A DNA stretch of 39,911 nt, taken from contig JACOUI010000241.1 of NCBI GenBank assembly GCA_016177915.1, positions 1-39,911 of the forward strand. The letters are read 5' to 3'. Below the pieces are notes generated by a model that worked only from the letters and a program-made list of their open reading frames with translations, made no database searches and was not told where the DNA came from. Shown here one piece after another: positions 34,287-39,911 of this stretch (position 1 is its first letter; each line of letters starts with the position of its first letter). A program made the translations under genes and the position numbers. This DNA is from Planctomycetia bacterium (GTDB lineage: Bacteria > Planctomycetota > Planctomycetia > Pirellulales > S012-138).

Positions 34287-37200
34287 TCAGGGCCGCGGAG
34301 ACAGGCGGTCTGCCTGTTCCCGGAAGCCGCGCGCGTCGTCGACGAACCCCAGTTCCTCAGCCACTTGAGCAACGCTTTGAAGGACCATTGGCGAATTGGG
34401 AATTACCTTTGCGGCCTTGCGCAGGTTCTCCCGCGCAGCCGGTTCATCGCCCAGCCTGAATCTCGCCAGGGCCAGGACCGAGTACGCGGTCATCTTGGCC
34501 CCGATGTCGTCGAACGTGGAATCGGCCAAAGCCTCTTGAGCCAGGCGTTCCGCTTTGGCCACGTCCCCTCTGTCGGATCGCAACTCCAGTAGGGCCACCG
34601 CGACCTTGACGTCGGGAAGATCCGTTCCATACTGCTCGGCTTTTTTCACATGGCGTTTGGCTGTGGACGGCCATCCCTCCTGTAGCTCGATGTAGGCAAG
34701 TTGCAGGTGTGCCAGCGCAAATGTGGGATCTGCCTGGATGGCGTGCTTGCACGCGTCGCGGGCGTCGTCGATGTTTTCAAGCTGTTGTAGAGCCTTCGCG
34801 CGCAAGACGTGCAACCATGGGTTCATGGGAGCCAGCCGCAGCGCGTAATCAACCTCGCGGAGCGCGCTTTTGGGCTGCCCTTGCAGCAGATCCGCCTGTG
34901 CAAGCAACACGGACGCAGGCACGGCCGTGTCGGAACCGTCCGGCTCAAGCTCGCGCGCCCTCCGGGCGTCGAACCGGCCTGCGTCGAGGTTCCCAGCGCT
35001 AGAATGCACCATGGCGCGGACCACAAACGGTTCAGGGTCGAAAGGCCGTGATCCGACGGCGCGGTCTGCCGCCTCCAATGCCTTTGTATACTCTCCCTTC
35101 GCAAGGTGACGGAGAGCTGATTCGATTGCCAGCGTTGCGACGTCGCGCCGGGTGACGTCTGGCGCAGCAACGTGTACTGTCACCCCTTCCAAGTCAGAAA
35201 AGAGCCTTCCGGGTGAACGCCGGGCTTCCTGGCGAATTGTCTTCAGCTCGGCGTCGTCGAGCGTCAACCACGTGCGACGTCCGGCCCCAATGGGAACTTG
35301 CACGCCCCCCTGAAGACCCAACCCTCGTTCTCCGTCACTCCACTGTACGGTGACGCCCTCGTAGAATTTTGGGATTTCAACCTGCCGATATGGCAGCTCG
35401 CAGAGACGGTCGAGAAGGGGGGAAGTCACGCCCATCCGTTGCCACACCCGGCCCAAGAGCACGATATCGAAGAGGCCGTGCAGCTTTGCGAAGATCGGAT
35501 GCTGCCGCGCAATGGCCTCGTAGTGCTGCGTAAACGAGGCCGCTGCCTGTTCGGAGGTTCCAAAGTTCTTCCCGGTTCCGACCAGGCCCTCGCGCAGTCG
35601 CATCATTTCCTCGGACAGGACTTGCACCGCGCTGTTGAAGATCGCGACCTGACCGTCGGACGAGACTTGGATGTCGCCTGGCTCCGGCTGAATGGGATAG
35701 AGCCAGAAACGCGCGGAGCCGGGGTGCTGCTCCATTTCCTCGGTGATCAATTCCTTCTCCGTGACGTAGCCAGGGACATTCACCCGCTCCACGCCGAAGA
35801 GAACCCTCTTCATCTTGTAGTCCGCATCGAGCATTGTGCGGGCGAATCCGGAATCCTCGGCAACGCCATGCACGCGGACCCATTGCGGACCGCCGAAGTT
35901 GTCTGGATCCGGGTCGAGACTGCACGCGGGAACTTGGTTGTCCTTCCAGGCAGCGCGCAGCCCGACGATCAGATCGTCAAGCTCGATGGGCGGCGCGCCT
36001 GCGACGCGCCGGCCGAGGAGGAGGACATCGCCGCGCTGGGGATCAAGTACGAAGCCATGAATCCGGGAAATAGAACCTGGCGTCAGGAGTCGTCCTTGGA
36101 AGTGTTCCTGCTTCGGAGCTTCCGTCTCGGCCTCCTCGACAAGCCCCCTAAGCGATATGACGACGAGGCTGTCGAGCTTGGTTTGAGGACGCAGAGCCTT
36201 GTAGGAGCCCTTGAGTTCCGCCTCAAACTCCCCAAGGACTCGCTGCTCGGCTTCGTCGCCCCGCGCTTCCGCCAACCTGCGGCCCAGACGGTCAAGCCGT
36301 ACCGCAAGTTCCCGGGACGTGTCGCTCGTCAAAACCCTTGAAAGGATGGCATCGTCAACATGGATTTGGACGCCCTGAGGATCCCACGGCAGGTCAGCAC
36401 TTGTGGCCGGGCCGCTTGATTTGACGAGGTCCGAAATCAGCGGGAGGTACATCGCCAGGTCGTGGGTCTTGAACCTCACTGCGTCCAGCGCAATCAGGCC
36501 CAAGTTGTCATACTCCGTATACGTGATAGCGGGGTTGTCTCCCTCACGGCCAAGGCCCTCCGCTGTTCCGGTCGACTTCCCGCGACCCAGGCCGGCCAAC
36601 TCCCTCCGTGCCTTGAGGCCCTCAGCCGCGTTGAGGGCCAGCCTTTCCAGCGAGCCGCTAAGCGGCCATTCCTCGCCAAGTTCCCGGATCGCACGAGTTG
36701 CTACCTGCGGCAAGTTCTTGGTCGCCCAGCCAATACTTGGAATGAGGTCACCACGAATCACGTGCACGTGAGCGCTCTGGATGGCTCTAGCTTCGATTAA
36801 GTCGGCCAGCCTCCGCTTGTTCACATACTGGGCGAATAGGCCGATATCGGGACCCATGAGGTGTAGTCGCGGGTGCCCTGCAAAGGCCAGGGTGTCGTCC
36901 TGCCGGTTTTCAAGGGAGGCGATGGCGACGGGTGTCCCGTTACTGTGAGCTGCGACACTGCGGGCTTTCAGGGAAACGCCAAATTGGGCGCGGATTGCTT
37001 TCTCCAACGCCCTCGCCTGGCGGTTAACCCAGCTTTGGGACAGATGCTCGGGGGCGACTCGCACGAGGAGGTCCCACCACCCCGGCTCGTCACCGATGCC
37101 GATAATAACGTCATATCGCCTGCCGACGAGTTTCCCCGTCGAGTCGATGTGGGATGAGCTGGGGTCCAGGTACCGCGTGGCGTCGCGCACCTTTTCCGGG

Positions 37201-37532
37201 CCAGAACCGGCTCCCAGGATTAGCACGCTAATTGTCTCAGCGTCCGGCTTGAGCCCCGGCCGCGCGTAAATGTGGAAGGGGAAGCCATCGATTTCGCGCG
37301 ACCAGATTTCGCCGCTCATCGGAAGAACGGGCCATTCGATCTTGCCTCGTTGAGTAACCGTCGAAAGGCTGACTTGCACCGAGTAATTCTGGGAGCCATC
37401 GAGCAACAAGGCCGGCGATGAGCTTTGCGCCGATGCCGTCCCGTGCTGAGCGTGCCCGAGCGACATCGCCAGCGTGATCCACAGGAGCAAAGGCATCGAA
37501 GGACGAGCAACGGCATTCGCTGCGTGACTCAT
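34287..37532 (-). CDS. Large secreted protein: hydrolase-like N-terminus, DUF1598-like middle, TPR C-terminus
   Basis: The 1081-aa protein starts at ATG 37532 with GGAGG seven bases upstream and has a signal peptide (about 1-36). Residues about 90-290 have an alpha/beta-hydrolase look, with AHSNG as a nucleophile-elbow-like motif and HVIRGDLIPSIG as a possible acid-residue strand. Residues about 480-760 resemble planctomycete DUF1598 proteins (DPQRGDVLLLGRR, IELDDLIVGLRAAW, CSLDPDPDNFGGPQWVRVHG, MLDADYKMKRV). Residues about 800-1070 are TPR repeats. A secreted scaffold or an enzyme-TPR fusion are both possible. It starts 28 bases after the 251-aa gene and is 174 bases ahead of the 1594-aa gene. 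Confidence 0.82.
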   Translation of the reverse strand: MSHAANAVARPSMPLLLWITLAMSLGHAQHGTASAQSSSPALLLDGSQNYSVQVSLSTVTQRGKIEWPVLPMSGEIWSREIDGFPFHIYARPGLKPDAETISVLILGAGSGPEKVRDATRYLDPSSSHIDSTGKLVGRRYDVIIGIGDEPGWWDLLVRVAPEHLSQSWVNRQARALEKAIRAQFGVSLKARSVAAHSNGTPVAIASLENRQDDTLAFAGHPRLHLMGPDIGLFAQYVNKRRLADLIEARAIQSAHVHVIRGDLIPSIGWATKNLPQVATRAIRELGEEWPLSGSLERLALNAAEGLKARRELAGLGRGKSTGTAEGLGREGDNPAITYTEYDNLGLIALDAVRFKTHDLAMYLPLISDLVKSSGPATSADLPWDPQGVQIHVDDAILSRVLTSDTSRELAVRLDRLGRRLAEARGDEAEQRVLGEFEAELKGSYKALRPQTKLDSLVVISLRGLVEEAETEAPKQEHFQGRLLTPGSISRIHGFVLDPQRGDVLLLGRRVAGAPPIELDDLIVGLRAAWKDNQVPACSLDPDPDNFGGPQWVRVHGVAEDSGFARTMLDADYKMKRVLFGVERVNVPGYVTEKELITEEMEQHPGSARFWLYPIQPEPGDIQVSSDGQVAIFNSAVQVLSEEMMRLREGLVGTGKNFGTSEQAAASFTQHYEAIARQHPIFAKLHGLFDIVLLGRVWQRMGVTSPLLDRLCELPYRQVEIPKFYEGVTVQWSDGERGLGLQGGVQVPIGAGRRTWLTLDDAELKTIRQEARRSPGRLFSDLEGVTVHVAAPDVTRRDVATLAIESALRHLAKGEYTKALEAADRAVGSRPFDPEPFVVRAMVHSSAGNLDAGRFDARRARELEPDGSDTAVPASVLLAQADLLQGQPKSALREVDYALRLAPMNPWLHVLRAKALQQLENIDDARDACKHAIQADPTFALAHLQLAYIELQEGWPSTAKRHVKKAEQYGTDLPDVKVAVALLELRSDRGDVAKAERLAQEALADSTFDDIGAKMTAYSVLALARFRLGDEPAARENLRKAAKVIPNSPMVLQSVAQVAEELGFVDDARGFREQADRLSPRP

Positions 37533-37560
37533 TGAAACGACCTCCTCTGTCTCGGTGCGC

Positions 37561-38316
37561 CTAGTTCAGTCGAATGGCCAAAAAGCATGTTCCATGGGGC
37601 CAGTAGAGATCATGTGTCGGCTGGCCCGCGGGTGACCCAAACCGCTCGGTCCGCAGAACGCGGCGACCGTCGGCACGGTATTCGATGAGCGGCACCACGC
37701 GATACCCCTGCGAATCAACGGCGGCCGCGCCGAGGGCGACGACATGCGTGCTGCCCGCCGCTTTTAGCCGGCGTTCCACACTGCTGATTTCGTTCCGGTA
37801 CGGATCGTAACGGTAGGTCTCGTCGGCGATGGGTTGGCCGTCAGCTTTCTCACCACCGCGGATCTCGTTGCCGACCACGCGATACTCTGCTCGATGGCCG
37901 AGTTCTCCCTCGGCACCGGAAGCCGCGGTCTCTTCCGCCGGCCATTCCATCGCCACACGTGGCAGCCGCCGAACCTGTTCGCCGAAGGCCAACAGGTGCT
38001 CGATTCTTGCGGGCCGAAGCCCGCGGCTTTCCATCTCGGCAGCCATTTCGTCGTTCTTGGTGGATTGTTCCGCGCGGACCATGATGACTTCCGCGGTTGC
38101 GACGCCGTTTCCCTGCCTGGGAAATCGCTCGTCGGTGATGGCGGAGTCCACGCGCGTATAGCCCCCGGCAGCAACCAGGTCCTTCAGCGATCGACCATAG
38201 TTCACAGTAACAGTAAATCGAGGATCGCCACCCGCCGTGACCCAGAGGAAGATGATTGCGACGCCCCCGACCGCAAAGACGGCGACGAGGATCGCAAGTA
38301 GCCGCCGCTTGAACAT
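37561..38316 (-). CDS. Single-pass membrane protein, first gene of the envelope operon
   Basis: The 251-aa protein starts at ATG 38316, with GGAGG eight bases upstream. The frame could start at 38373 but that adds an unsupported 19 residues. One N-terminal transmembrane helix (about 6-28) is followed by an extracytoplasmic domain of about 220 residues without recognised motifs. It is the first of four genes on this strand and faces the ECF sigma factor gene across a 366-base gap. The function is unknown. Confidence 0.75.
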   Translation of the reverse strand: MFKRRLLAILVAVFAVGGVAIIFLWVTAGGDPRFTVTVNYGRSLKDLVAAGGYTRVDSAITDERFPRQGNGVATAEVIMVRAEQSTKNDEMAAEMESRGLRPARIEHLLAFGEQVRRLPRVAMEWPAEETAASGAEGELGHRAEYRVVGNEIRGGEKADGQPIADETYRYDPYRNEISSVERRLKAAGSTHVVALGAAAVDSQGYRVVPLIEYRADGRRVLRTERFGSPAGQPTHDLYWPHGTCFLAIRLN

Positions 38317-38682
38317 GCAAAGCGACCTCCATTGCTTGGCTGAGACGGGCGACCGCGCCCTGTCCTCGTTCATCAGGATGCAAGGAGCGGCGACAACGCG
38401 ACTCTGCGCACGCTCATTCGGGAACCGGAGCGATTGCCGTGGTCAGTGCCGACCGTTCCCGTGGGCCGACATCGAGCGCCCACTCTCGGTAATCAAGAAA
38501 ACCGGAAAGAATCCGCCACCTCTAATGCTTGTCCCTTTGTCACGCGGGCCTTAGCCATCGGACGACGGCAGCAGGCAGCGAGCACCCACGCTGCAACTTC
38601 CGCCGTGGTCGCCAGTTGCAACTCGCCTGGGCGTCGTTAAACTCAGATCTGCGTTCCACAACGCAGCGTCTCGGAGTTGCCC
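38317..38682. promoter_or_regulatory. Divergent intergenic region between the envelope operon and the ECF sigma gene
   Basis: No gene is seen. The region must hold the promoters of both the minus-strand operon and the plus-strand sigma factor. I could not identify a convincing -35/-10 pair or ECF-type element by eye. The short plus-strand frames here have no coding character. Confidence 0.5.
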
Positions 38683-39324
38683 ATGGCCTCGACTGCCTCT
38701 GCCTCAGTGACCCAATGGATCGGCCAATTGAAGGAGGGGGACGAGGCTGCGCTGAGGCAACTCCACGCACGCTACTGGCCCTCCCTGGTAGCCCGCGCCC
38801 AAAAGAGGCTGAAGGGAACGCCGGTTCGGGCCGCCGACGCGGAAGATGTTGCCCAGGATGCCTTCTGGAGCTTCTACTGCAGGTTCAGGGCGGGACAGTT
38901 GCCCCGGCTTGTGAATCGACACGACCTATTGGCGTTGTTGACTCACATCGTGGCGTGCAAGGCCGCCAACCAGATCGAGCACGAACTGGGAACGCAGAAA
39001 CGCGGCGGCGGCCGCGTCCACGACGAGTCGTCCCTTGAGTCGCTAGTTGGGGAGGACGTCGGACGACCTCTCGAACAAGCCAGCGATCCCCGCTTGCTTC
39101 CCGAAGAGGAAGCCATTTTGAGCGACTGCTACCGGCGATACGTCGGTGGCCTGCCGGATAACCTGCGGGACTTTGCCGAGCTCTACCTGGCCAATTACAC
39201 GCACCGCGAAATCGCCGAACACCTTGGCTGCTCGGAGCGAACGGTGGATCGCAAAATCGCCCTCATTCTCCGAAAATGGCAGGAAATGGGGGCCGACGAC
39301 GTACGTGGGACCCTCGTCTGTTAG
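38683..39324 (+). CDS. ECF-family RNA polymerase sigma factor
   Basis: The 213-aa protein starts at ATG 38683, preceded by CGGAG. A TTG six bases upstream is the only alternative. Region 2 is ARYWPSLVARAQKRL and ADAEDVAQDAFWSFYCRF. A linker of about 70 residues leads to region 4, YTHREIAEHLGCSERTVDRKIALILRKW, a helix-turn-helix that should read the -35 element. It has the look of the planctomycete ECF groups that are coded next to Ser/Thr kinases. No anti-sigma factor is adjacent. The kinase gene starts 190 bases downstream, so control by phosphorylation is possible (inference). Confidence 0.92.
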   Translation: MASTASASVTQWIGQLKEGDEAALRQLHARYWPSLVARAQKRLKGTPVRAADAEDVAQDAFWSFYCRFRAGQLPRLVNRHDLLALLTHIVACKAANQIEHELGTQKRGGGRVHDESSLESLVGEDVGRPLEQASDPRLLPEEEAILSDCYRRYVGGLPDNLRDFAELYLANYTHREIAEHLGCSERTVDRKIALILRKWQEMGADDVRGTLVC

Positions 39325-39514
39325 CCCGGTTCGCGCCACCGGTTGCTGCCCCCTGGTTCGGCGGCGTTTTTTCCAGCGTTCTGGCTGCCGCCTGCGATGG
39401 GCGGCCTGCCGCACGGCGGAAGTGGGCTGTCGGACGCCGACAGGCATTCCTGATCACCAAACTGAGGGAATCCCCAGTGCGGTCTGCCGAGGATCACGAA
39501 CAGGAAAGCTAGCC

Positions 39515-39911
39515 ATGTCGAGTGACACCGAGTCACCGGACCCTGCCGCGCAGTCGATGCCCGAGTGGGTTGATCAGGTTGCCGACCGCTTTGATGCCGC
39601 CTGGCGGCACGGTCCGCCGCCGCGGATTGCGGACTTTCTTGCGGCCGAGGATGGCCCACGACGGCGGGCCCTGGTCGAGGAACTCATCAAGATCGACCTG
39701 GAGTGCCGCTGGACAGCCGGCGATCTTCGACCGGTGGAGGACTACACGCGGGAGTTACCAGAACTGATCGGCCCAGACGGATCACTGCCCGACGAGCTGG
39801 TCCTCTACGCGTCGCAGATGCGGAGTCGCTTCGCTCCCGAAACGACCCAGGATGTTCAGAAACCGGAATCGGCGCGGCCGTTGTTGACGAGTGCCCAAGA
39901 TATCCGTTGTC
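39515..39911 (+). CDS. N-terminus of a planctomycete Ser/Thr protein kinase (cut by the window edge)
   Basis: The frame is open from ATG 39515 (AGGAAAG at 39502-39508) to the end of the window, giving 132 codons. The sequence EWVDQVADRFDAAWRHGPPPRIADFLAAEDGPRRRALVEELIKIDLECRWTAGDLRPVEDYTRELPEL is the characteristic leader found before the kinase domain in many planctomycete protein kinases (WVxxVxxxFxxAWxxGxxPxIxDFL...LLxELxxxDLExR). The kinase domain itself is not in the window. The position after an ECF sigma gene supports the call. Confidence 0.85.
   Translation, partial: MSSDTESPDPAAQSMPEWVDQVADRFDAAWRHGPPPRIADFLAAEDGPRRRALVEELIKIDLECRWTAGDLRPVEDYTRELPELIGPDGSLPDELVLYASQMRSRFAPETTQDVQKPESARPLLTSAQDIRC

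Overview
The window looks like a piece of a GC-rich chromosome from the Planctomycetota (PVC group). The evidence is the gene types: a secreted propeller/HEAT/cytochrome c protein of the PVC heme-binding kind, very large secreted proteins joining TPR, FG-GAP and terpenoid-cyclase-like modules, DUF1573, an ECF sigma factor followed by a planctomycete-style Ser/Thr kinase, and many short palindromic repeats between genes. Species cannot be told from the sequence alone.

Layout. 1-20 kb is mostly intact housekeeping and conserved genes: the PVC cytochrome protein (301-3267), an HD-GYP response regulator, tRNA-Leu(CAA), an endonuclease III homologue, two small membrane proteins, a B12-binding radical SAM enzyme, a two-gene membrane operon, an MtfA-like M90 peptidase, a thioredoxin-like protein read across an in-frame TGA (10224-11483), a PlsC-type acyltransferase, SmpB, a tandem pair of secreted paralogues with a CPFC motif, MutL and a zinc-type dehydrogenase.

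20-29 kb is an accessory, decaying stretch. It has a frameshifted M32 carboxypeptidase, an 11-bp minisatellite with a G-quadruplex motif, a DUF1573 gene broken by three frame changes, an export-type protein and a Cys-rich secreted protein, a PIG-V-like mannosyltransferase between two inverted copies of a miniature element, an internally deleted IS21 and a frameshifted DUF2750 gene.

29-40 kb holds a minus-strand operon of four envelope or secreted proteins (251, 1081, 1594 and 165 aa). Divergent from it is an ECF sigma factor followed by the start of a Ser/Thr kinase that runs off the right edge. That arrangement suggests one signalling and cell-surface locus, but the regulatory link is inference.

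The observation most worth following is the gene at 10224-11483. A single TGA falls exactly where a thioredoxin-like fold carries its redox motif (Gly-Cys-Thr-TGA-Asn-Asn-Gly). The same frame stays open for 335 more codons, and the bases after the TGA can fold into a hairpin. It is a candidate selenoprotein. Second is a complete 206-bp IS66-type miniature element with an 8-bp target duplication placed on the stop codon of the mannosyltransferase gene.
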